Shown: one piece after another, positions 1-7,764 of the stretch | How the letters are laid out: every line of letters begins with the position of its first letter | How positions within the stretch are numbered: the first letter of the stretch is position 1 | NCBI GenBank assembly: GCA_009921765.1 | Contig: RFXC01000011.1 | Location: 1-40,577 of the forward strand | Reading direction: 5' to 3' | Source: Betaproteobacteria bacterium | GTDB lineage: Bacteria > Pseudomonadota > Gammaproteobacteria > Burkholderiales > Burkholderiaceae | DNA length: 40,577 nt | The notes under the pieces: model-generated | Seen by the model: only the letters and a program-made list of their open reading frames with translations | The model's database searches: none | What the model was told of the DNA's origin: nothing | Made by a program: the position numbers and the translations under genes

Positions 1-612
1 GACGACGTGGCAAAGGCCTACGGCGACGAACTCCACGCCCTCGCTGCGGCCGGCTGCGACTACGTGCAGATGGACGATACCAACCTTGCTTACCTGTGCG
101 ACGAAAAGATGCGGGAAGCCGCGCGCAGCCGCGGCGACGATCCCAACGAACTTCCCAATCGCTATGCTGACTTTATCAACAAGGTCGTGGCGCGAAAGCC
201 CGCGGGCATGACGATCGGCGTTCACTTGTGCCGCGGCAATTTCAAGAGCACGCATTTCGCAGCGGGCAACTATGAGCCGGTGGCCGAGGCGCTGCTTTCC
301 CGAATGAATGTCGACGCCTATTTTCTCGAGTACGACGATGACCGCAGCGGCGACTTTCGGCCACTGCGCTTCCTGCCCAAAGGAAAGATCGTGGTGCTGG
401 GCCTGGTAACCACCAAGTTCGGCGCAATGGAGAGCAAGGACGCGCTCAAGCGCCGAATCGACGAGGCTGCGCGCTACGCGCCGCTCGAGCAGCTGGCACT
501 CTCGCCGCAGTGTGGCTTTTCGAGTACGGTTCATGGCAACGACATCGCGGTGGAAGATCAGCGCAGCAAACTGCGACTGGTGATCGAGACCGCCAACGAA
601 GTCTGGCACTGA
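1..612 (+). CDS. MetE-like cobalamin-independent methyltransferase, 3' part
   Basis: The frame is open from base 1, so only the last 203 residues are present. The fragment matches the catalytic barrel of cobalamin-independent methionine synthase (COG0620), which transfers a methyl group to a zinc-bound thiol. The zinc ligands are visible: His75 and Cys77 in VHLCRG, Glu110 in FLEYDDD, and Cys171 in SPQCGFSS, matching the HxC...E...C pattern of MetE. The sequence resembles the short, C-terminal-domain-only homologues common in Burkholderiales (about 370 residues) more than full-length MetE; this is an inference because the N-terminus is missing. A GTG at base 7 is internal and not the start. 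The gene ends at TGA 610-612, 45 bases before the TRAP binding-protein gene, so they may be co-transcribed. The true substrate is unknown and need not be homocysteine. Confidence 0.85.
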   Translation, partial: DDVAKAYGDELHALAAAGCDYVQMDDTNLAYLCDEKMREAARSRGDDPNELPNRYADFINKVVARKPAGMTIGVHLCRGNFKSTHFAAGNYEPVAEALLSRMNVDAYFLEYDDDRSGDFRPLRFLPKGKIVVLGLVTTKFGAMESKDALKRRIDEAARYAPLEQLALSPQCGFSSTVHGNDIAVEDQRSKLRLVIETANEVWH

Positions 613-628
613 GAACCCCCATTTGAAC

Positions 629-644
629 CGGGGCGCGGGCCCCG
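629..644 (+). other. Short GC-rich hairpin upstream of dctP
   Basis: CGGGGC, loop GCGG, GCCCCG: a perfect 6-bp stem with a four-base loop. It lies between the methyltransferase stop and the AGGAGA ribosome-binding site (650-655). There is no T-run, so it may be a weak terminator or an mRNA structure protecting the binding-protein message. Confidence 0.4.
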
Positions 645-657
645 CCAACAGGAGACG

Positions 658-1572
658 ATGATGACGCCTATCCGAATTCCGTTTGCGAGACTTGCACTCG
701 CTGCGGGTCTTGCTCTGTCCGCCGGCACGGCCGTTGCGCAGGAAACCCTCCTCAAGTTCCATCACATGTGGCCCACCGTTGGCATGGGACACAAGCGGGT
801 GGTGGCGCCCTGGTGCGAGAAGATCGCTCAGGAATCCAACAACCGCTTGCGTTGCCAGATCCTCCCCGCGATGACCGGTGGCGGCACGCCCGCCCAACTC
901 GTCGACCGCCTGAAAGACGGCGTCGATGAACTCACCGTGACCTTGCCTGGCTACACCCCGGGTCGGTTCCCGATCATGGAAGCCTTCGAGCTTCCGTTCA
1001 TGACCAATTCGGCCGAGGTCGCTTCCGCGGCCGCCTGGGAATATCTTCTGAAGCATGGCGCCAAGGAGTTCCCCGGCTCCAAAGTGCTGGCCACCTGGGT
1101 TCACGACCCGGGCTTCATCAGCACCTCGGGCAAGGCCATCAACCGCCTAGAAGATTTCAAGGGCCAGAAGATTCGTGCAGCGAGCCGCCAGTCGTCGAAG
1201 CTGCTCGCACGCCTGGGCGCCACCCCGGTCGGCATGCCAATCACTGCGGTCGCCGACGCCATGAACAAGGGCACGATCGACGGGTTCCTCACCGCCTGGG
1301 AGATTATTCCGCCGTTCAAGCTCCATGAGGTGAGCAAGTTTCACACCGAGATCGACAACAGCCGGCCAGCGCTCTTTACGGCGGGCTTCGTGTTCATGAT
1401 GAACGAAGCCAAGTTCGAGGCACTCGCCCCTGACCTGAAAGAGATCATCAGCCGCAACAGTGGCGCCGAATTGTCCCGCACCATCGGCCGCCCAAGCATT
1501 CCAAGGCACGCTAACGCCCCGATCCCCGGCATGAACAACACGGGCGCCCCGGCGGCGCCCGTTCCTTTTTAG
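658..1572 (+). CDS. dctP: TRAP transporter solute-binding protein DctP, 3' end disrupted
   Basis: This is the periplasmic binding protein of a C4-dicarboxylate-type TRAP transporter. It has an N-terminal signal peptide (hydrophobic LALAAGLALSAG, cleavage probably after TAVA, before QETLLKF) and a typical DctP body with the RAASRQSSKLLARLGATPV stretch that carries the family's substrate-binding Arg region. AGGAGA at 650-655 suits the second ATG (661) better than the first (658). The body looks normal up to SRTIGR (about residue 279), then changes to an unrelated tail. DctP proteins usually continue about 60 residues more. Another frame at 1491-1514 reads PKHSKAR then TAA, which looks like a normal DctP terminus. 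This suggests an internal deletion plus a frame change, so the product is probably inactive unless the sequence is wrong. The tail also includes MNNTGAPAAPVPF, which I read as the original start of DctQ. Confidence 0.75.
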   Translation: MMTPIRIPFARLALAAGLALSAGTAVAQETLLKFHHMWPTVGMGHKRVVAPWCEKIAQESNNRLRCQILPAMTGGGTPAQLVDRLKDGVDELTVTLPGYTPGRFPIMEAFELPFMTNSAEVASAAAWEYLLKHGAKEFPGSKVLATWVHDPGFISTSGKAINRLEDFKGQKIRAASRQSSKLLARLGATPVGMPITAVADAMNKGTIDGFLTAWEIIPPFKLHEVSKFHTEIDNSRPALFTAGFVFMMNEAKFEALAPDLKEIISRNSGAELSRTIGRPSIPRHANAPIPGMNNTGAPAAPVPF

Positions 1573-1588
1573 CCAGCCCCTGTTCACC
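1531..1588 (+). other. Probable original 5' end of dctQ with +1 frameshift at a T5 run
   Basis: ATG at 1531 opens MNNTGAPAAPVPF and is stopped by TAG at 1570-1572, directly after five T bases (1566-1570). Skipping one T gives ...VPFSQPLFTV, which runs into the dctQ frame at 1589 without a stop. The simplest reading is that dctQ starts at 1531 and carries a one-base insertion, or that the site is read by +1 slippage (P-site UUU, A-site UAG). Confidence 0.6.
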
Positions 1589-2089
1589 GTGCTCACTTTG
1601 CTGTCCCATGTGTTTGGCCTGGCCGGTTCCAGCGTTGCGCTGGCGGTGGGCTTCATGACCACGACCAGCGTGATCATGCGGGCGGTCTGGGATACGCCAA
1701 TTCCGGGTGATGTCGAGATCACCCAGGTTGGCATCGCGCTGGCCATTTCGCTCTGTCTGCCGGTGTGCCAGTTGCGCCGGGCCAATATCCTGGTGGATTT
1801 CTTTACCCAGGGCTGTACAGGTCGAACGCGACAACTGCTGGATGGCGCGGGTTGCTGGTTGCTCGTGCTCATGTACGGCCTGCTCGCCTGGCGAACAGCG
1901 GTTGGCGCAGCCTCCGTGCGGCAGGCGGGCGAAACCACCATGATCCTTTCGGTACCCATGTGGTGGGCCTATGCGTCGCTCGCGCCGGGGCTTGCGCTGG
2001 CGGCGCTGATTGCCCTCATTCAGGGTTGGCAGATGCTGTCGGGCACGTTGCCGCCTGACGAACAGAACGAGCCGGGAGCGTTCCGTTGA
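1589..2089 (+). CDS. dctQ: TRAP transporter small permease DctQ, N-terminus truncated by frameshift
   Basis: This is the four-helix small membrane subunit of a TRAP transporter. Hydrophobic segments are visible near LAGSSVALAVGFMTTTSVIM, VGIALAISLCLPVC, GAGCWLLVLMYGLLAW and AYASLAPGLALAALIAL-type stretches, and the family-like PGDVEITQ and LRRANILVDFF segments are present. The only start in this frame is GTG 1589, which has no ribosome-binding site. The natural start is more likely ATG 1531 in the other frame, joined through the T5 run (see the separate entry). Without that join the first 19 or so residues are lost. The stop TGA (2087-2089) overlaps the TTG start proposed for dctM, so the two permease subunits are translationally coupled. 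Confidence 0.75.
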   Translation: MLTLLSHVFGLAGSSVALAVGFMTTTSVIMRAVWDTPIPGDVEITQVGIALAISLCLPVCQLRRANILVDFFTQGCTGRTRQLLDGAGCWLLVLMYGLLAWRTAVGAASVRQAGETTMILSVPMWWAYASLAPGLALAALIALIQGWQMLSGTLPPDEQNEPGAFR

Positions 2090-3414
2090 GCGCGATGGCT
2101 GCTCAGGTTGGGCTCATCATGTTCGGCGCCATGCTGCTCATGATGGCGATCCGAATTCCGATCGCGGTTGCCATGTTCCTGCCCGGCGCAATCGGTTATC
2201 TGGTCATGACCGACGCCGGCAACACCCTCAACCTCCTCAAGGGAAGCGCGGTTGCCCGCCTCACGGTCTACGACCTGAGCGTGATTCCGCTCTTTCTCCT
2301 GATGGGTCAATTTGCCTCCCAGGGTGGGTTGAGCCGCGATCTGTTCCGAGCCACCTCCGCGCTGGTGGGGCATGTGCGGGGCGGCCTCGCCATGGCGTCC
2401 ATTCTGTCGGCAGGTGCATTCGGTGCAGTGTGCGGCTCTTCCGTCGCCACCTCGGCCACCATTACCCAGGTCGCCTATTCCCAGATGCGCGCCCATGGCT
2501 ACAGCGGACGTCTGGCCACGGCCACCCTCGCCACTGGCGGCACCCTGGGCATACTGATTCCACCGTCGGTTCCGCTGGTGGTGTACGCGATTCTCACGGA
2601 GCAGAATATCGCCAAGCTGTTCGCAGCCGCTATGGTGCCCGGCATCCTCGCCATGCTGGGATATATCGTGGTGGTCGCGCTTTACGCTCGTGCACGGCCC
2701 GACATGGCCCCGCCAAGCGAGCGGCTCAACTGGCGCGACAAGCTGCCGGCCCTCCTGGCAGTCTGGCCGATTGCATTCGTATTCATTGTCGTGTTCGGCG
2801 GCATCTACTCTGGGGTCTTTTCGCCCACCGAGGGCGCAGCGGTGGGTGCCACCATGACGCTTGTGGTCGGTCTCGCCAAGCGTGAGTTGACGCTCGCGGG
2901 GATTCAGGAATCCCTGGTTTCAACAGCAGAAACCACCGGCATGGTGTTCATGATTTTCCTCGGCGCCGACATGATGAACGCAACACTCGCGCTCACGGAA
3001 ATGCCGAAATTCATTGCGGAGTGGGTCACTCAGTTGCCCGTTCCCGACCTCACGATCGTGATGGCGATCATGCTGCTCTACGTGCTGCTTGGCTGCGTGA
3101 TGGACGAGCTCTCGATGCTGCTTCTCACCATCCCAGTGATCTTTCCGGCAGTGATGGGGCTTGAGCTGTGGGGGCTGAAATACGAAGCCAAGGCGCTCTG
3201 GTTCGGCATCCTGGTGCTGATGACGGTTGGCATCGGTCTCATCGCGCCCCCCATTGGACTCAATGTTTACGTGGTCAACAACCTCGCCCGAGACGTTCCC
3301 ATGTCTGAAACCTACCGGGGGGTCATGCCCTTCCTGATCTGGGACGCCACACGATGCATCCTGTTGCTGTTCTTCCCCGGCCTGTCGCTTTGGCTGGTGC
3401 GACTGCTGTTCTGA
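2086..3414 (+). CDS. dctM: TRAP transporter large permease DctM
   Basis: This is the 12-helix transport subunit (442 residues, normal for the family) that moves the DctP-bound substrate using the sodium gradient. Family landmarks include the early IRIPIAVAMFLPGAIGYL segment, SVIPLFLLMGQFASQGGLSRDLF, GAFGAVCGSSVATSATI, GTLGILIPPSVPLVVYAI and the C-terminal IGLIAPPIGLNVYVVNNLA. The frame opens at TTG 2086, which overlaps the dctQ stop. ATG 2095 (MAAQVGLIMFG) is an equally plausible start and gives 439 residues. The gene looks intact, in contrast to the disrupted dctP and dctQ. The SDR gene follows after 11 bases, so all four genes form one operon. Confidence 0.92.
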   Translation: MSAMAAQVGLIMFGAMLLMMAIRIPIAVAMFLPGAIGYLVMTDAGNTLNLLKGSAVARLTVYDLSVIPLFLLMGQFASQGGLSRDLFRATSALVGHVRGGLAMASILSAGAFGAVCGSSVATSATITQVAYSQMRAHGYSGRLATATLATGGTLGILIPPSVPLVVYAILTEQNIAKLFAAAMVPGILAMLGYIVVVALYARARPDMAPPSERLNWRDKLPALLAVWPIAFVFIVVFGGIYSGVFSPTEGAAVGATMTLVVGLAKRELTLAGIQESLVSTAETTGMVFMIFLGADMMNATLALTEMPKFIAEWVTQLPVPDLTIVMAIMLLYVLLGCVMDELSMLLLTIPVIFPAVMGLELWGLKYEAKALWFGILVLMTVGIGLIAPPIGLNVYVVNNLARDVPMSETYRGVMPFLIWDATRCILLLFFPGLSLWLVRLLF

Positions 3415-3425
3415 AGGAGTCCCTC

Positions 3426-4193
3426 ATGAGCGTAATAGATAGCTTTCGCCTGAATGGTCGCCGAGCGCTGGTCACAGGTTCATCGATGGGCATCGGTCTC
3501 GCCATCGCAGAGGCTCTTGCATCGGCTGGCGCCCACGTGGTGCTCAATGCACGGAACGCCCAGCGACTCGATGCCACCCGAGCGCAGTTGAATGACAGCG
3601 GCCTGTCGGTGTCTGCCGAATGTTTCGACGTGACCGATCCCGGCTCGGTTCGCGAGGCCGTGGCGCGAATCGAGTCCCAGGGACCGATCGATATCCTGGT
3701 GAACAACGCCGGCATTCAGATCCGCGCCCCGCTGGACCAGTTCAATGACGACGACTGGCGCCGCCTGATGGCAACCAACCTCGATAGCGTCTACTACGTG
3801 AGCAAGGCGGTTGCCCAGGGCATGATCGCCCGAAAGCGTGGCTCGATCATCAACATCTGTTCGGTCATGAGCGAGGTCTCTCGCCCAACGGTCGCGCCTT
3901 ACACCGCAAGCAAGGGCGGGGTGAAGATGCTCACCAAGGCGATGGCCAATGACTGGGGGCCGCAGGGCCTTCGCGTCAACGGCATCGGCCCGGGCTTTTT
4001 CAAGACCGAACTCAATGAGCGCCTGGTGAATGATCCGCAGTTCAGCAGCTGGATTGTCGGCCGCACCCCCAGCCGTCGTTGGGGCGATCTCGAAGACCTG
4101 GGGCCCGCGGCGGTGTTCCTGGCAAGCGATGCGTCACGTTTCGTGAACGGGCACGTGCTCTATGTGGATGGCGGGGTCACCGCGGCACTCTGA
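3426..4193 (+). CDS. SDR oxidoreductase, gluconate 5-dehydrogenase-like
   Basis: This is a classical NAD(P)-dependent short-chain dehydrogenase of 255 residues. The cofactor motif TGSSMGIG is at residues 17-24, NNAG at 93-96, the active-site Asn in MATNLD at 118, and the catalytic Ser146, Tyr159 and Lys163 (YTASK) show the usual 13-residue Ser-Tyr spacing. The opening (FRLNGRRALVTGSS) resembles gluconate 5-dehydrogenases, so the substrate may be a sugar acid; this is inference. The start at ATG 3426 is chosen because AAGGAG lies at 3413-3418. The frame is open further upstream, but that part lies inside dctM. The gene ends VDGGVTAAL and overlaps the 3' end of the convergent ABC ATPase gene by 34 bases. 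Its place behind the TRAP genes suggests it acts on the transported compound. Confidence 0.9.
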   Translation: MSVIDSFRLNGRRALVTGSSMGIGLAIAEALASAGAHVVLNARNAQRLDATRAQLNDSGLSVSAECFDVTDPGSVREAVARIESQGPIDILVNNAGIQIRAPLDQFNDDDWRRLMATNLDSVYYVSKAVAQGMIARKRGSIINICSVMSEVSRPTVAPYTASKGGVKMLTKAMANDWGPQGLRVNGIGPGFFKTELNERLVNDPQFSSWIVGRTPSRRWGDLEDLGPAAVFLASDASRFVNGHVLYVDGGVTAAL

Positions 4194-5824
4194 TTCGCGG
4201 CCGCCACGCGCCATCGCACGCGCGGCATCGCAGCCATCAGGCTCTGCGTGTAGGCATGACGCGGCGCCTCCCAGATGGCGGGGTTGGCGCCCTCCTCCAC
4301 GAACCGGCCATCTCGCATCACCACCACCCTGTCCGACATCCGCCGTACCACGGCGAGGTCGTGCGAGATGAACAGGTAGGCAAGCCCCAGATCGCGCCTC
4401 AGTTCGAGCAACAGATCAAGGATCTGCGCCTGAATCGACACGTCGAGCGCGGAAACCGGCTCATCTAGTATCAGAAGCGCCGGCTCGACGAGCAGCGCCC
4501 GCGCGATCGCGATCCGCTGGCGCTGCCCGCCGGAAAACTCATTGGGATGACGGCGGCGTGAATCGGCCGGCAGCCCCACCCGCTCAATCAGTCGATCGAT
4601 ACGGCTCGCGCGGGCGCCCGCGTCCCCGTACCGGTTGACCACCAGGACCGTGTCCAGTATCCGGCCAACCGACTGGCGCGGATTGAGCGAGCCGTAAGGA
4701 TCCTGGAACACCATTTGCACGCGCTGTCGCAGGGCGCCTAATGCCCGTTCGCGCCGCGCGCCCACCTCCGTGCCTTGAAAGTGGATCGTCCCGGCATGGA
4801 GGGGGATGAGGCGCATCAACGCCCGCGCAAGGGTTGATTTGCCGCAACCACTCTCACCAATGAGCCCCAGGGTCTCGCCTGCGGCGATCGAAAATGACAC
4901 ACCGTCGACCGCGTTCGCGCGCGCTGACCGCGTACGAGGATAAGCCACCACCAGGCGATCGGCCCGCAACAGCGCGATGTCTTCGTGCGGCAAAGCCGGA
5001 CGCGCAACCCCGGGCGGTGCGACTGGCGGCGGCTGACAGTGCAAAGACGCTGCAAGCAACTGGCGACTGTAGTGGTGGGCCGGCGCTTCAAACAGGCGCT
5101 GGGTCGGCGCCTCCTCGACGAGCGCGCCATCCAGCATCACCAGTACGCGATCGGCGTATTCGGCAACCACCCCAAGGTCATGCGTGATCAGGAGCAGCGC
5201 CATGCGAAGCTCACGCCGCAGGCGGTCGAGCAGAGCCAGAACCTGCGCCTGCACCGTGACATCGAGTGCGGTGGTGGGCTCGTCGGCAATCAGCAACCGT
5301 GGCCCGCAGGCGATGGCGATGGCGATCATCACCCGTTGCCGCTGCCCCCCGGACAGCTGGTGCGGATAGTCATCAAATCGGCGAGCGGGTTCGGCAATCT
5401 GGACCCGCTCGAGCAACTCCACCGCGCGGCGGCGGGCAGCATCACGAGACAGGGGCTCATGCGCACGCAGCACCTCGACGATCTGGTCACCCACCCGATG
5501 CACGGGATTGAGCGAACTCATCGGCTCCTGAAAAATCATCGAGATTGACCGACCGCGAAGCCCCCGCATGTCGGCCGCCGACAGTTCAGGAAGATGTCGA
5601 CCGGCGAACCGGATCTGGCCCGTGCATGCCGCCGAATCGGGAAGAAGTCGCATCAGTGCCAGCGCAGCCGTGGACTTGCCACAGCCCGACTCGCCCACCA
5701 GCGCGACCGACTCGCCCTCGGAAATCGAAAGGTCAAGCCCGCGAACGGCCTGCTCGCGACCTGCGGCCGATCCGAAGCTCACTCGCAGATCGCGCACGTC
5801 CAGAAGAAGTTCAGGTGCACTCAT
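4160..5824 (-). CDS. Two-domain ABC transporter ATPase, DppD-DppF fusion type
   Basis: This cytoplasmic ATPase powers an oligopeptide/nickel-family importer. One 554-residue chain carries two complete nucleotide-binding domains. The first has Walker [10 protein letters not shown] at 44-52, signature LSGGQRQR at 157-164 and Walker B LLIADEP at about 177-183. The second has Walker [10 protein letters not shown] at 323-331, signature FSGGQRQR at 430-437 and Walker B LLILDEP at about 450-456. The oligopeptide-family QE(P)MSSLNP and QDPYGSLNP loops are present in both halves. The layout is like YejF or GsiA, where DppD and DppF equivalents are fused. The start ATG (5824) overlaps the stop of the upstream permease by four bases. 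The C-terminal tail is antisense to the end of the SDR gene (34-base overlap), with no room for a terminator between them. Confidence 0.94.
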   Translation of the reverse strand: MSAPELLLDVRDLRVSFGSAAGREQAVRGLDLSISEGESVALVGESGCGKSTAALALMRLLPDSAACTGQIRFAGRHLPELSAADMRGLRGRSISMIFQEPMSSLNPVHRVGDQIVEVLRAHEPLSRDAARRRAVELLERVQIAEPARRFDDYPHQLSGGQRQRVMIAIAIACGPRLLIADEPTTALDVTVQAQVLALLDRLRRELRMALLLITHDLGVVAEYADRVLVMLDGALVEEAPTQRLFEAPAHHYSRQLLAASLHCQPPPVAPPGVARPALPHEDIALLRADRLVVAYPRTRSARANAVDGVSFSIAAGETLGLIGESGCGKSTLARALMRLIPLHAGTIHFQGTEVGARRERALGALRQRVQMVFQDPYGSLNPRQSVGRILDTVLVVNRYGDAGARASRIDRLIERVGLPADSRRRHPNEFSGGQRQRIAIARALLVEPALLILDEPVSALDVSIQAQILDLLLELRRDLGLAYLFISHDLAVVRRMSDRVVVMRDGRFVEEGANPAIWEAPRHAYTQSLMAAMPRVRWRVAAANQSAAVTPPST

Positions 5825-6699
5825 CGCCTGAGCCTGGGATTGAGCGCGTCATTGAGACCATCGCCCACCAGGTTGAGCGCAAGCACGCTCAGCAGAATTG
5901 CAATACCGGGCGCGGCACTCAGATACCAGGCGGTTCGCAGAAATTCCCGGCCCTCGCCCACCATCCGCCCCCAGGACACGATGTTCGGGTCGCTGAGACC
6001 GAGAAACGACAACGCAGATTCCATCAGGATGGCGGTTGCGACCAGCACCGAGGTCGTGACAATTACCGGGGGCGCCGCATTCGGCAGGATTTCACTGAAG
6101 ATGATTCGGAAGTGCCCATAGCCCTGGGCGCGCGCAGCGAGAACGAACTCTCGTTCGGCTAGGCTCCGGAATTCGGCACGAACCAGACGGGCGATCACCG
6201 GCCAGGAGGCGAGCCCGATCGAAAACACCACCACGGTCGCCGACGGGCGTCCGATGGTGACCAGAACAATCACGAGCAGAAACGAGGGAACGGTCTGAAA
6301 AAGCTCGGTGATCCGGACTAGCACATCGTCCAGCCATCCACCAAAATAACCGCCCACCGCGCCCACGATCACGCCGATCGCGACACTCAGCACGGCTGCG
6401 ATGAGCCCCACAACCAGCGAAATGCGCGCGCCATGGGCGATGCCGGCAAGCACATCGCGCCCCATCGAGTCGCTTCCCAGCGGGTAGGTCAAGCTCTCGC
6501 CTGGCCAAAGGAGCGGTCGCGTCACCATCGCGAGCGGATCCCCCGGATACACCCAGGGCGCAAGCAGCGCGAGCGCAGCCACCACCACCAGAAGCGTCAG
6601 ACCGGTCATGGCGGCCGGGTCGCGGAGGAACGCTGCGAGCGCGGGGTGGCGCACCGCGAGAGGCGCGCGAGCGCCCCCCGACCGAGCATGCGGCCTCAT
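5821..6699 (-). CDS. Peptide-type ABC transporter permease, DppC-like
   Basis: This inner-membrane permease of 292 residues belongs to the DppC/OppC branch of binding-protein-dependent transporters. It starts with a short polar segment, then a first helix (TGLTLLVVVAALALLAPWV) and the family segment YPLGSDSMGRDVLAGIAHGARISL. The EAA-type cytoplasmic loop that docks on the ATPase is visible as REFVLAARAQGYGHFRIIFSEI-like sequence, followed by LPNAAPPVIV. It shares four-base ATGA overlaps with both neighbours (6696-6699 upstream, 5821-5824 downstream), so the three membrane and ATPase components are translated as one coupled unit. Substrate is unknown; peptides are the default guess for the family. 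Confidence 0.93.
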   Translation of the reverse strand: MRPHARSGGARAPLAVRHPALAAFLRDPAAMTGLTLLVVVAALALLAPWVYPGDPLAMVTRPLLWPGESLTYPLGSDSMGRDVLAGIAHGARISLVVGLIAAVLSVAIGVIVGAVGGYFGGWLDDVLVRITELFQTVPSFLLVIVLVTIGRPSATVVVFSIGLASWPVIARLVRAEFRSLAEREFVLAARAQGYGHFRIIFSEILPNAAPPVIVTTSVLVATAILMESALSFLGLSDPNIVSWGRMVGEGREFLRTAWYLSAAPGIAILLSVLALNLVGDGLNDALNPRLRR

Positions 6700-7679
6700 C
6701 GTGCATTCACCCTGGGGTCCAGCAGCAGCTGCAACAGATCAACCGCGAGATTGGCAGCAATCACAAGGAGTGAACTCATGAGAAGAATGCCCAGCAGCAC
6801 GATGTGGTCGCGGGCCATGACCGATTCAAACGCAAGGCGTCCCAGCCCTGGCCACCCGAATACCGACTCGATCACCACCGCGCCGCCCAGCATCGCACCA
6901 AGATGCAGCCCCGCAACCGTGGTCACCGGGATCAACGCATTTCTCAAAACATGGCGCATCGTGACCCGCCACGGATGGAGGCCCTTGGCGTGCGCAGTCC
7001 GGACATAGTCCAGCCGACTCACTTCCAGGAACGCGGCACGGGTAAGGCGGGCAAAGATCGCCACATAGAAGGCCGCCATAGTGAGCGCGGGCAACACCAG
7101 GTACCGAGCGCGGTCTAGCACCCAGTCGAGCCCGCGCAGGTCAGCGCCAATGGTGGCTGTGCCACCTGACGGGAGCCAGCCCAGTGACACCGAAAACACC
7201 ACGATGGCCATCAGCGCGAGCCAGAATCCGGGGGTGCTGTAGAGCACCAGTGCAAGCAGACTCAGCAGGCGATCGGGCCAGCGGCCGGCCCATACCCCCA
7301 TGGCGGTTCCCATCAGCAAGCCCGTGATGAATGCGAACGTGAGCGCCGCCCCCATGAGAAGAAGGGTGTTGCCCAGACGCGAGGCGATGAGCTCGGAAAC
7401 CGGCACATTGAATCGGGGCGAATAGCCGAGGCTCAACTTGGCGAGGTTGCCCAGATAGGAGAAGAGCTGCTGGAGAATGGGGACGTCGAGCCCGAAACGC
7501 TCGCGCAGCTGGGCCATCATTTCGGCAGTGGCCGACCCGGATTCCGCGGCCAGCACCTGCGCGGCATCGCCGGGAACGGCCTGAAGCAGAAGAAAATTGA
7601 GCAAAACGATACCCAGCACCGCAGGCAGCGCCTGAAGCAGGGTTCGAACGATGATGCGCAGGGCGGGAGAAAGGTTCAT
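6696..7679 (-). CDS. Peptide-type ABC transporter permease, DppB-like
   Basis: This is a permease of 327 residues of the DppB/OppB branch, first gene of the minus-strand ABC operon. It has an N-terminal helix (LLQALPAVLGIVLLNFLLL) followed by AVPGDAAQVL, the long periplasmic loop typical of DppB with LRERFGLDVPILQQLFSYLGN and SLGYSPRFNVPV, then five further membrane segments. The EAA loop reads LDYVRTAHAKGLHPWRV, followed by HVLRNALIPV, and the C-terminus ends near LLDPRVNAR. The ATG at 7679 has only a weak ribosome-binding site. A perfect TATAAT on the minus strand at 7738-7733 is a good promoter candidate, leaving a leader of about 45 bases. Confidence 0.93.
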   Translation of the reverse strand: MNLSPALRIIVRTLLQALPAVLGIVLLNFLLLQAVPGDAAQVLAAESGSATAEMMAQLRERFGLDVPILQQLFSYLGNLAKLSLGYSPRFNVPVSELIASRLGNTLLLMGAALTFAFITGLLMGTAMGVWAGRWPDRLLSLLALVLYSTPGFWLALMAIVVFSVSLGWLPSGGTATIGADLRGLDWVLDRARYLVLPALTMAAFYVAIFARLTRAAFLEVSRLDYVRTAHAKGLHPWRVTMRHVLRNALIPVTTVAGLHLGAMLGGAVVIESVFGWPGLGRLAFESVMARDHIVLLGILLMSSLLVIAANLAVDLLQLLLDPRVNAR

Positions 7680-7732
7680 GTCGCTCAGAGAAACCGGAAA
7701 GCGACGCGGTCCTGCGTAGCTGCCGAGAAAAA

Positions 7733-7740
7733 ATTATACT
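7733..7740. promoter_or_regulatory. Overlapping divergent -10 elements between the ABC operon and its binding protein
   Basis: The eight bases ATTATACT contain TATACT on the plus strand (7735-7740) and TATAAT on the minus strand (7738-7733). They sit in the 85-base gap between two divergent genes of the same transporter. The -35 regions on both sides are poor, which suggests activator help. Because the elements overlap, RNA polymerase could serve only one direction at a time. Confidence 0.5.
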
Positions 7741-7764
7741 GGCCGGCTTCCCAGGGAGAACAAC

